Shown one piece after another: positions 8,178-15,770 of a stretch of 64,000 nucleotides of DNA; within the stretch, counting starts at the first letter, position 1; each line of letters opens with the position of its first letter. The stretch lies in NCBI RefSeq assembly GCF_032586235.1, contig NZ_JAWHTD010000019.1, forward strand, positions 1 to 64,000. Direction: 5' to 3'. Under the pieces are notes generated by a model. That model had not been told where the DNA came from, made no database searches, and saw nothing but the letters and a program-made list of their open reading frames with translations. The position numbers and the translations under genes are program-made. This DNA comes from Aestuariicoccus sp032586235 (lineage in GTDB: Bacteria > Pseudomonadota > Alphaproteobacteria > Rhodobacterales > Rhodobacteraceae).

Positions 8178-9505
8178 CACAAGGCGTCGATCACCCAGAC
8201 CAGCCACAACGTGATCGCCGGAAAGCAGGCGAGGATCACGACCCGGATCATGTCGGTCACGACGAAGGGCAGGGCGCCTTTGTAAGTCTGGCCGATCGGA
8301 GTGTCCTTGGCCATCGAGTTGATGATGAACAGGTTCATGCCCACGGGGGGCGTGATCAGCCCGACCTCGACAACGATCAGGACAAGGATGCCGAACCACA
8401 GGCCGAAGTCATTGGCGCTCATGCCGAAGTCGAGGACGGACATGATGGGAAAGATGATCGGCACGGTCAGAAGGACCATCGACAGGCTGTCCATCACGCA
8501 GCCAAAGACCAGGTACATGATCAGGACCAGCGTCAGGATGAACCACGGCGAAAAGCCTTGCTCGCCGACCCAGACGGACGCGGTCTGCGGAAGCTGCGTC
8601 AGCGAGAGGAAATTGTTGTAGATCCCCGCGCCCAGGATGATCAGGAAGATCATGCCAGAGGCGCTGGCCGTCGACAGCATCGCCTGCTTCAGCCGTTCCC
8701 AGTTCATTTCCCCCGTCGCCAGCGCCGCGATCCCGGTGCCGGCGGCACCGACGGCAGCAGCCTCTGTCGGCGTGAAGATACCCGCGTAGATGCCGCCGAC
8801 CACCACCACGAAGATCGTGACGACGGGCCAGACCGACCCAAGCGCCCTGAGGCGTTCGCTCCACGGCACGCGATCCCTGACCGCCGAGCTGTTGGGCGAT
8901 ACCCGCACCCAGACGGAAATCGCGATCATATAGCCGATGGCCGCCAGAATACCGGGGATCAGGGCCGCGACGAACAGCTTCTCGATGTTCTGCTCGGCGA
9001 GGATGGCATAGATCACCAGGATCACGCTGGGCGGGATCAGGATGCCAAGCGTGCCACCGGCCGCCAGCGCGCCGGTGGCCAGCGACCCCGGATAGCCGTA
9101 GCGCCGCAATTCGGGCAGTGCCACCTGACCCATTGTCGCCGCCGTCGCGAGCGACGAGCCGCAGATCGCCCCGAACCCCGCGCATGCGCCGACGGCCGAC
9201 ATGGCCACGCCGCCCTTGCGGTGGCCCAGAAAGCTCTCTGCCGCCTTGAACAGCGCGGCGGACATGCCCGAGAGCGTGGCGAACTGGCCCATCAGCAGGA
9301 ACAACGGGATGATCGAGAACGAATAGTTGGAAAACGTGCCATAGGTCAGCGTCTTCAACTGGCTGAGCACCATCATCGGCGACCCGATCACCATCCAGGT
9401 GCCCCCGACGCCTACGCCGATCATCGCAAGAGCAATGGGCGCGCGCAGAAACACGAGCACCAGAAGGATGGGCAACGACCACAATGCGAGTTCGATATTT
9501 GTCAC
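8177..9505 (-). CDS. dctM: TRAP transporter large permease (DctM)
   Basis: Integral membrane protein of about 442 residues with roughly a dozen hydrophobic segments. Family motifs include GFGAICGSSLATAATMG and TLGILIPPSVILVIYAILAEQ, and near the C-terminus a GLITPPVGMNLF stretch. It forms the Na+-driven channel of a TRAP transporter. The start is taken as GTG 9505, whose GTGA overlaps the stop of dctQ; the frame is open upstream to 9562, but that extension reads into dctQ. It lies between dctQ and mobA in an operon for uptake of an aromatic or related carboxylate. Confidence 0.9.
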   Translation of the reverse strand: MTNIELALWSLPILLVLVFLRAPIALAMIGVGVGGTWMVIGSPMMVLSQLKTLTYGTFSNYSFSIIPLFLLMGQFATLSGMSAALFKAAESFLGHRKGGVAMSAVGACAGFGAICGSSLATAATMGQVALPELRRYGYPGSLATGALAAGGTLGILIPPSVILVIYAILAEQNIEKLFVAALIPGILAAIGYMIAISVWVRVSPNSSAVRDRVPWSERLRALGSVWPVVTIFVVVVGGIYAGIFTPTEAAAVGAAGTGIAALATGEMNWERLKQAMLSTASASGMIFLIILGAGIYNNFLSLTQLPQTASVWVGEQGFSPWFILTLVLIMYLVFGCVMDSLSMVLLTVPIIFPIMSVLDFGMSANDFGLWFGILVLIVVEVGLITPPVGMNLFIINSMAKDTPIGQTYKGALPFVVTDMIRVVILACFPAITLWLVWVIDAL

Positions 9506-10029
9506 GCGCGTGTTCCTTCGTCTGAGTAGCCGGCCAAACGACGCAGGGATCTGAGGATGCAAAAGGCGGCGACAAGGACGAACGCGACGCCCCCCAGAAG
9601 GCTGGCGGCGTAGCCCTGCCAGACGGGAATTTGCGCGATCAAGGTTGTCTCGCCAAAGGACAGCTTGTCGAGCATGCCAAGGTACAACCGGTACGTCCCG
9701 ACAAGAGCGACCACGAACATGGCGGCATTGAACAGAAGGTCCAGAAACAGGTTCATGCCTTTGGGGTAGACCGTTTGGAACAGATCGACGCGGGCATGGG
9801 CCTCGCGCAGCTGCGTCCAGGGCAGAAAGGCGAACACCGCCGCGGCCATTCCGATCTCGGTCATGTCGTAGATCCCGCGGATCGGACCAAGCCCGATGTC
9901 AAGCGGGATCAACGCGCGTCCGGCGATGGATATGCAGGTCAGGACAACAATGCCCAAAAGCACGATTCCGCCCAAAATGGCGAGAGCCGCCGCAATGCGC
10001 TCGGCCAGCAGGTTCAGCATCCTGTACAT
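9502..10029 (-). CDS. dctQ: TRAP transporter small permease (DctQ)
   Basis: Membrane protein of 175 residues with four hydrophobic segments and the DctQ pattern PLDIGLGPIRGIYDMTEIGMA followed by LREAHARVDLF. It bridges the binding protein and the large permease. ATG 10029 is preceded by a GGGGAGGA ribosome site. Its TGA overlaps the GTG of dctM. A perfect hairpin (10060-10089) separates it from dctP and probably lowers its expression relative to the binding protein. Confidence 0.88.
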   Translation of the reverse strand: MYRMLNLLAERIAAALAILGGIVLLGIVVLTCISIAGRALIPLDIGLGPIRGIYDMTEIGMAAAVFAFLPWTQLREAHARVDLFQTVYPKGMNLFLDLLFNAAMFVVALVGTYRLYLGMLDKLSFGETTLIAQIPVWQGYAASLLGGVAFVLVAAFCILRSLRRLAGYSDEGTRA

Positions 10030-10059
10030 GCGAGTCCTCCCCGAAAGGTCCGCGCTGGG

Positions 10060-10089
10060 CAAAAGGGGCAGTTGCGACTGCCCCTTTTG
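10060..10089 (-). terminator. Perfect hairpin between dctP and dctQ
   Basis: CAAAAGGGGCAGT and ACTGCCCCTTTTG form a 13-bp perfect stem with a 4-nt loop (10073-10076). A-rich and T-rich ends flank the GC core, as in an intrinsic terminator or 3-prime mRNA stabiliser. Its position right after the binding-protein gene fits partial termination or processing, which would give more DctP than permease. Confidence 0.75.
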
Positions 10090-10112
10090 GATTTTCCGGA
10101 TGGTCGACGTTG

Positions 10113-11150
10113 CTATCCGCCGTGCTTGGCGATCAGCGCCTTGGCCTGTTCGATCAGCGCGGCGCCGTCGATGCCCTTGCTGTCCATATCCGCGATCCAG
10201 CGTTCGACCACCGGTTCGGCCGCCGCTTTCCAGCGCGCGACCTCGGCCTCGTCCAGCGTGGTGATCTTGTTGCCGGCATCCACCGCGATCTGGCGGGCGG
10301 GTGCGTCCATGTCCCACATGACCTGGGTGGCGAAGGCGGACAGGTTGGCGCCCGCCTGCTCGTCAAGGATCGCTTTCAGATCGTCGGGCAGCGACTCGTA
10401 GCGGCTCTTGTTCATGACCAGCACGATGGCCGCGGTATAGAGCGCCTCGTTGCCCGAGAACTCGGTGTGGTTGCCGACCAGCTCCGACAGGCGGATCGCG
10501 GTCGTGACCTCCCACGGGATGACGGTGCCTTTGACCACGCCCTTGGAAATGGCCTCGGGAATTGCGGGCAGGGGCATGCCGACAGGTTCGGCGCCCAGTT
10601 CGCTCAGCAGGTCGTTGATGATCCGGGTCGGACCGCGAAGGGTCAGGCCTTCCATGTCCTCGAGACCGTTCACGCCGTCCTGCGTGTGGATCACGCCGGG
10701 GCCGTGAACCCATGCGCCCAAAACCTTGACGTCGGCGTATTCATTGCTCTGGAAGTCGGTCTCGACCATTTCCCAATAGGCTTTGGCCGTGGCGACCGGA
10801 TCGGTCATCATGAAGGGCAGCTCGAACACTTCGGTGCGCGGGAAGCGGCCGGGCGTGTAGCCGACAACGGTCATCGCCATGTCGACGACGCCGTCGCGTG
10901 CCTGGTCCATCAGCTCTGGCGGGCGGCCGCCCAGCGACATGGCGTCGAAATGCTGGATCTTGATCCGGCCATCCGTTGCCGCCTCGAGCTCTGCGCCCCA
11001 GGGCTTGAGGATCTTCGCGGGGACGGGGGCGGGGGGCGGCAGGAACTGGTGCAGCCGGAGCGTCACGCTCTCCTGCGCCCGCGCGATTCCCGGCGCCGCC
11101 AGAACGGCGGCAGCGCCCGCGGACGTCTTGATAAAGTCTCTTCTTTTCAT
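10113..11150 (-). CDS. dctP: TRAP transporter substrate-binding protein (DctP)
   Basis: Periplasmic solute-binding protein of 345 residues. The N-terminus MKRRDFIKTSAGAAAVLAAPG carries a Tat-like RR-x-F-I-K signal, unusual but known in TRAP binding proteins, with likely cleavage after ARA. The VTLRLHQFLPPPAPV start of the mature part and the later NKSRYESLPDDLKAILDEQAG are typical DctP features. It follows the hydratase gene by 87 bp with an AGGAGATACC ribosome site. The ligand is unknown, but a carboxylated aromatic is likely because mobA ends the operon. Confidence 0.88.
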   Translation of the reverse strand: MKRRDFIKTSAGAAAVLAAPGIARAQESVTLRLHQFLPPPAPVPAKILKPWGAELEAATDGRIKIQHFDAMSLGGRPPELMDQARDGVVDMAMTVVGYTPGRFPRTEVFELPFMMTDPVATAKAYWEMVETDFQSNEYADVKVLGAWVHGPGVIHTQDGVNGLEDMEGLTLRGPTRIINDLLSELGAEPVGMPLPAIPEAISKGVVKGTVIPWEVTTAIRLSELVGNHTEFSGNEALYTAAIVLVMNKSRYESLPDDLKAILDEQAGANLSAFATQVMWDMDAPARQIAVDAGNKITTLDEAEVARWKAAAEPVVERWIADMDSKGIDGAALIEQAKALIAKHGG

Positions 11151-11237
11151 GGTATCTCCTCCCTAGTGATCCATATTTCCTGAAAATCGCCGCGGTGTCA
11201 TTGCACGATGGCGATTCGTGTCTTCACCTGCGCAGGT

Positions 11238-12023
11238 CTAGCGGAACTTCGGCTCCCTCTTTTCGAGGAATGCGCGCAGGCCTTCCTTTGCGCCATCAGA
11301 TGTCTGGCACATCGCAGCGGCAAGGCTTTCGGTGAACAACCCGTCAGAGCGCGACATGTCCCCGATCCGGGAAATCGCGTTTATCATCAGGTAATTGGAG
11401 AACGGCGCATTGTCCGCGATCTTGCGCGCCAGCGTCTTTGCAAGGTCCAGCCCTTCGCCCTCGCCGACGGTGTAATGGGCCAAGCCGAGACGCAGGCCAT
11501 CCTCGGCCCCATAGGTTCGCCCGGTCAGCATCATTTCCCGCATGCGGTCGGCCCCGATCAAGCGGCCCACGCGCACCGTGGCCCCGCCGCCGACGAAAAT
11601 GCCCCGGCGGCCTTCGGGCAGCTGAAACCGCACGCCCGGCTCTGCGATGCGCACATGGGTCGAGGCGGCGATTTCCAGCCCGCCCCCGATCACGGCCCCG
11701 GTCAGAACAGAGATGACGGGCAGTCCGCCGAATTCGATAAGCTCGGACACACGGTGCCAATTGCGCGAGTGGTAAACGCCCTCGACAGGCTCACGGTGCT
11801 CGTGCTCGGCCAGGTCGAGGCCGGAACAGAAATGCCCGCCTTCGCCGCGCAGGATCACGGCGTTCACACCGGTGGGCGGCGCCGAGAAGAACCGGTCCAG
11901 TTCGTTGACCAGCGCATCGTTCATGGCATTCCGCTTTTCAGGACGGTCGAAGACCAGCGTCGCGATGTCGCCGTCGATTTCAAGCCGGGTCACCTGTCCG
12001 CTATACGCCGTGCCATCGTGCAT
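11238..12023 (-). CDS. Enoyl-CoA hydratase/isomerase family protein
   Basis: Crotonase-fold protein of 261 residues. The oxyanion-hole segments are GEGGHFCSGLDLAEHE (near residues 60-75) and VIGGGLEIAASTHVRIAE (near 110-127). The usual catalytic Glu pair is not obvious: one of the two positions lies in the LPEGRRGIFVGGGATVRV stretch. It could be a hydratase or a hydratase-lyase for aryl side chains (ECH type), consistent with the feruloyl-CoA synthase-like gene 6 kb away. It is the first gene of the minus-strand operon leading to the TRAP transporter and mobA, and is divergent from the amidohydrolase-P450 operon. The reaction is not certain. Confidence 0.82.
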   Translation of the reverse strand: MHDGTAYSGQVTRLEIDGDIATLVFDRPEKRNAMNDALVNELDRFFSAPPTGVNAVILRGEGGHFCSGLDLAEHEHREPVEGVYHSRNWHRVSELIEFGGLPVISVLTGAVIGGGLEIAASTHVRIAEPGVRFQLPEGRRGIFVGGGATVRVGRLIGADRMREMMLTGRTYGAEDGLRLGLAHYTVGEGEGLDLAKTLARKIADNAPFSNYLMINAISRIGDMSRSDGLFTESLAAAMCQTSDGAKEGLRAFLEKREPKFR

Positions 12024-12058
12024 TGATCAATGCCTTTGTGTCCTTCGTCCGTTTTTGT

Positions 12059-12089
12059 TGTATAGGTAAACAGTTTTCATGTATAGCGT
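12059..12089. promoter_or_regulatory. Divergent promoter with repeated TGTATAG elements
   Basis: TGTATAGG (12059-12066) and TGTATAGC (12080-12087) are direct repeats 21 bp apart, two helical turns. The second belongs to the 13-mer also found at 8165-8177. An inverted CGCTATAC lies at 11999-12006 inside the hydratase start region. The arrangement suggests a regulator coordinating both divergent operons and mobA. No regulator gene lies inside this cluster. Confidence 0.4.
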
Positions 12090-12129
12090 TTTTAGACGCC
12101 GCGACTTTTGTCCACGGGAGGGGGCCAGG

Positions 12130-13017
12130 ATGGTCGACTTTAAGAGTGTGAAAGCCATCGATTTTCACACGCATGCCGAAGAGCCCTGCAACCACGGCCG
12201 CGACGACGGCTACAACGAATTCCAGGCCGGCATGGCGGCCTATTTCAAGAATCCCGCCGGGGCCGAGGGTATGCTGCCCACCGTTCAGGACACCGCCACC
12301 TATTACCGCGAGCGCAATATCGCGGCGGTGATTTTCCCCGTGGATGCAGAGCGCGAGACCGGGTTTCGCCGTTACTCCAACGAGGAAGTCGCCGGGCTTT
12401 GCGCGGAAAACGACGATATCCTGATCCCGTTCGCCTCTATCGACCCGCACAAGGGCAAGGCCGGCGCGCGGGAGGTGCGGCGCCTCGTGCGGGACTTCGG
12501 CGTGCGCGGGTTCAAGTTTCACCCGACGATGCAGGGCTTTTTCCCCAATGACCGCGAGGCCTGCTACACCGTGCTCGAGGCCTGTGCCGAAGAGGGCGTC
12601 ATCACCCTGTTCCACACCGGCCAGACCGGTGTCGGGTCGGGCATGCGCGGTGGAATGGGTATGCGGCTGAAGTATTCCAACCCGATGCATCTGGATGATG
12701 TCGCCGTGGATTTCCCGGACATGCCGATCGTTCTGGCGCACCCCAGCTTTCCCTGGACCGAAGAGGGCCTGGCCGTCGCCCAGCACAAGCCCAACGTCTA
12801 CTTCGACATGTCCGGCTGGAGCCCGAAATATTTCCCCGAGGTCTTTGTCAAATACGCCAATTCCATCCTCAAGAAGAAGATGCTGTTCGGTTCTGACTGG
12901 CCCGCGATCACGCCGGATCGCTGGTTGGCGGACTTCGAGAAAGCGTCCTTCAAGGACGAGGTGCGCCCGCTGATTCTCAAGGAGAATGCGTTGCGGATTT
13001 TGGGCGAAACGATCTAA
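12130..13017 (+). CDS. Metal-dependent amidohydrolase (amidohydrolase_2, decarboxylase-like)
   Basis: TIM-barrel hydrolase of 295 residues of the ACMSD/gamma-resorcylate decarboxylase group. The metal motif DFHTH is at residues 11-15, HPTMQGF follows the barrel centre, VLAHPSFPW carries a third His, and MLFGSDWP supplies the conserved Asp. Such enzymes decarboxylate or hydrolyse aromatic and carboxylic substrates. The start is ATG 12130, preceded by GGGAGGGGG; the in-frame ATG at 12079 lies inside the promoter repeats. It is the first gene of the operon with the P450 (21-nt gap) and FAD monooxygenase. A role in removing a carboxyl group or opening an ester is inferred. Confidence 0.82.
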   Translation: MVDFKSVKAIDFHTHAEEPCNHGRDDGYNEFQAGMAAYFKNPAGAEGMLPTVQDTATYYRERNIAAVIFPVDAERETGFRRYSNEEVAGLCAENDDILIPFASIDPHKGKAGAREVRRLVRDFGVRGFKFHPTMQGFFPNDREACYTVLEACAEEGVITLFHTGQTGVGSGMRGGMGMRLKYSNPMHLDDVAVDFPDMPIVLAHPSFPWTEEGLAVAQHKPNVYFDMSGWSPKYFPEVFVKYANSILKKKMLFGSDWPAITPDRWLADFEKASFKDEVRPLILKENALRILGETI

Positions 13018-13038
13018 TCTTCGAACCGGGAGACACAC

Positions 13039-14217
13039 ATGACACCTCTGGCCCCGATCGACGACGCGATTACGCTGGATCAGCTCAATCTCGATCCGTT
13101 CCCCATCTATCGCCGCCTTCGGGCCGAGGCCCCCGTGTGCCGGGTCACGGCGGCCGGGCGCACCTTGCTGACCAAGGCGGCGGACACGAAATACGTCAAG
13201 GACAACCCCGAGCTTTTCAGTTCCGATGACCCCAACACGCCAATGAAACGGGCGTTCTGGGCCCATACGCTGATGCGCAAGGACGGCGAGGCGCACAAGC
13301 GCGAACGCATGGCGATGGCGCCCGCCTTTGCGCCCAAGGTGATCACGGGCGAGTGGATGCCGCGCTACCGGCAGATTGCCGAAGACTACGTCGCGCGTCT
13401 GCCCCGCGGCGAGGTTGTCGACCTCTTCGCGCTGTTGTCGGGCGCCTATGCCGCCCGTGGGCTTGCGATTCTGCTTGGCATGGAAGAGGCCAGCGACGAG
13501 GACATGATGGAATGGTCCCAGGCGCTGATCGAAGGGGCCGGCAATTTCGGCTGGCGGGATGCGCCCTTCGAGCGCGCGGATCGCGCCAACGAGGGCATTC
13601 ACGCGCTTCTCGACAGATTGCAGGCACGTCATCGGGCCGAGCCGAACCCGTCGGCCTTTTCGGTCATGCTGAATGCGGATGACCCGATCCCGGAAAAACA
13701 GATATATGCCAATATCAAGATCGCGATCGGCGGCGGCATCAATGAACCGCGCGATGCCCTGAACACCACGCTTTACGGCCTGCTGACAAACCCCGACCAG
13801 CTGGCGGAGGTCAAGAGAAACGACGACTGGATGAAGGCCTTCGAGGAAGGCGTGCGCTGGGTCGCGCCGATTTCCGCATCGTCCCGGCTGGTCACCGAAG
13901 ACACCGAGATACGCGGGCACCTGATCCCAAAGGGCGACACCGTGATGACGATCCAGGCCAGCGCCAATCGCGATGAAGAGGTGGTCGAGAACGGCGAGGT
14001 TTTCGATGTCTACCGCGCCGATTGCCACCACCAGTCCTTTGGCAATGGCCCGCATTTCTGCCAGGGCACCCATGTGGCGCGCCGGGCGGTGGGGCAGATT
14101 ATGCTGCCGACATTGTTCGACCGGTTCCCCGACATGACCATTCCCGACACGGACGCGGTCCTATGGCGGGGGTTCGGGTTCCGCGGTCCGGTGCAGATAC
14201 CGGTCCTGCTGCAATAG
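13039..14217 (+). CDS. Cytochrome P450, GcoA-like (putative aryl O-demethylase)
   Basis: Soluble bacterial P450 of 392 residues. The heme-binding loop FGNGPHFCQG has the thiolate Cys at 341, and the K-helix ExxR is E270-R273. The I-helix reads GGGINEPRDA (231-240): the usual acid-alcohol pair is replaced by Glu-Pro. From memory, the guaiacol O-demethylase GcoA (CYP255A) has a QEPG sequence at this place and an equivalent WGFRGP near the C-terminus; here WRGFGFRGP is at about 372-380. O-demethylation of a methoxylated aromatic is therefore likely. No ferredoxin or GcoB-type reductase gene is present in the window, so the electron donor must be elsewhere. Confidence 0.85.
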   Translation: MTPLAPIDDAITLDQLNLDPFPIYRRLRAEAPVCRVTAAGRTLLTKAADTKYVKDNPELFSSDDPNTPMKRAFWAHTLMRKDGEAHKRERMAMAPAFAPKVITGEWMPRYRQIAEDYVARLPRGEVVDLFALLSGAYAARGLAILLGMEEASDEDMMEWSQALIEGAGNFGWRDAPFERADRANEGIHALLDRLQARHRAEPNPSAFSVMLNADDPIPEKQIYANIKIAIGGGINEPRDALNTTLYGLLTNPDQLAEVKRNDDWMKAFEEGVRWVAPISASSRLVTEDTEIRGHLIPKGDTVMTIQASANRDEEVVENGEVFDVYRADCHHQSFGNGPHFCQGTHVARRAVGQIMLPTLFDRFPDMTIPDTDAVLWRGFGFRGPVQIPVLLQ

Positions 14218-14253
14218 TCCGGCCCGCGACCGCCGCACGGAGACGAGGATGAG

Positions 14254-15555
14254 ATGACCGAAGACAGAGTGCTAGTTGCCGGGGCCGGTATTGGCGGGCT
14301 CGCCCTTGCGTTGACGTTGCACCAGATTGGTGTGCCCGTCACCGTGCTGGAATCCGCGCGGCAGATGCGCCCCCTTGGCGTCGGCATCAACATACAGCCG
14401 AACGCCGTCCGCGAAATGTTCGATCTGGGGATCGACGCGGCCGCGCTCGACCAGGTGGGTGTACCGGCCGAAGAATGGGCGCTTGTGGGCCTCAATGGCC
14501 GCGAGGTCTATGCCGAGCCGCGCGGCCTGAAAGCCGGGTACAAATGGCCGCAATACGCGGTGCATCGCGGCGCCCTGCAAATGCTGCTTTATCGCACCCT
14601 TGTCGAACGGGCCGGGGTCGAGGCGGTGCAGCTTGGCGCGAAAGTGACAGGGTATGCGCAGGACGGGTCCGGCGTCGTGGCGAAAGTGGCGCGGGCCGAC
14701 GGCACAACGGACGAGATGCGCGGACGCCTTTTGATTGGCGCCGACGGCATCCATTCCGCAATTCGGGCACAGATGTATCCCGACCAGCCGCCGATCCATT
14801 GGGGCGGTGCGGTCATGTGGCGCGGCACGGTAAGGGCCAAGCCGCTGCGCACGATGTCTTCGTTTGTCGGCCTTGGTACGCATCGGCAGCGGATGGTGAT
14901 CTATCCGATCTCGAAACCGGACGCGGACGGCTATTCGCGCGTCAACTGGATCGCGGAAGTCACCGTCGACAACGTCGATGGGTGGCAGCAGGACGGCTGG
15001 TTCCGGCCTCTCGAAATTGACGAGTTCATCCATCATTTCGATGCCTTCCGCTATGACTGGCTCGACGTGCCGGCGATGCTGCGGCAGGCCGATTGCGCCT
15101 ATGAAAACCCGATGATCGACCGGGATCCGGTCCCCTCCTGGGTCGATGGGGCCGTTGCGTTGATGGGGGATGCGGCGCATGCGATGTATCCAACCGGGTC
15201 GAACGGCGCCAGTCAGGCCATCGTCGATGCCCGCGTTCTGGGGGCGGCCTTTGTCGAAAACGGCCTGACCCCGCAGGCGCTTGCGGCCTATGACGCGCAA
15301 CTGTGCGGGCCCGTGTCGGAGCTGGTGCTGCGCAATCGCGGGGCAGGGCCGTTCGGGCTGTTGAACCTGCTGGATGAGCGCTGCGGCGGGACGTTCGACA
15401 ATATCGATGACGTGATCCCGGCGGACGAACGCGCCCAGTTCATGGCCAAGTACAAGGCCGCGGCCGGTTTCGCGATCGACAAGCTCAACGCTGCGCCGCA
15501 GACCATTCAAGCGGGCGCACGCGTGCCGCGCACGGCAGAGACGCCCGCCCGGTGA
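14254..15555 (+). CDS. FAD-dependent monooxygenase (salicylate hydroxylase/PhzS-like)
   Basis: Class A flavoprotein monooxygenase of 433 residues. GAGIGGLALAL at residues 10-20 binds FAD, GADGIHSAIR is the second motif, and GDAAHAMYPTGSNGASQA near residue 306 is the third. The length and the PTGSNGASQAIVDA stretch are like PhzS-type and salicylate 1-hydroxylase-type enzymes that hydroxylate or decarboxylatively hydroxylate aromatic acids with NAD(P)H and O2. It follows the P450 by 36 nt in the same operon. It may act after the P450 on the demethylated ring or on a related substrate. Confidence 0.83.
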   Translation: MTEDRVLVAGAGIGGLALALTLHQIGVPVTVLESARQMRPLGVGINIQPNAVREMFDLGIDAAALDQVGVPAEEWALVGLNGREVYAEPRGLKAGYKWPQYAVHRGALQMLLYRTLVERAGVEAVQLGAKVTGYAQDGSGVVAKVARADGTTDEMRGRLLIGADGIHSAIRAQMYPDQPPIHWGGAVMWRGTVRAKPLRTMSSFVGLGTHRQRMVIYPISKPDADGYSRVNWIAEVTVDNVDGWQQDGWFRPLEIDEFIHHFDAFRYDWLDVPAMLRQADCAYENPMIDRDPVPSWVDGAVALMGDAAHAMYPTGSNGASQAIVDARVLGAAFVENGLTPQALAAYDAQLCGPVSELVLRNRGAGPFGLLNLLDERCGGTFDNIDDVIPADERAQFMAKYKAAAGFAIDKLNAAPQTIQAGARVPRTAETPAR

Positions 15556-15770
15556 CCGGCCTTTTCATCCCGTCCGTTTTCCGAAGCCTGTTTTCCCAAG
15601 AGGCGATTGCGGCGGCCTTCGATGGATCAGCCTTCACCGCGCGTATGACGAGCAGGACATAGGGTCTGCTCGCAAGCTGACATCCCCAGCCAACGTGCCG
15701 GCCTTCCAGAAAGGTTCAAGAATCGGCCGCATTTTGCTATTCTGTCGCAATTATTCAGGGGGACTATTCA
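15556..15770. other. Intergenic region upstream of the TPR gene
   Basis: No coding frame or repeat is recognisable in these 215 bases. The last 45 bases are AT-richer (TTGCTATTCTGTCGCAATTATT), and a GGGGG ribosome site precedes the ATG at 15771, so a promoter is likely here. Confidence 0.4.

Noticed and set aside
12079..12129. Earlier ATG for the amidohydrolase at 12079
   Set aside because: It falls in the repeated promoter element; ATG 12130 has a GGGAGGGGG ribosome site and the family N-terminus.
12001..14073. A 690-codon minus-strand open frame opposite the amidohydrolase and P450 genes
   Set aside because: It has no recognisable domain and crosses two real genes and a promoter.
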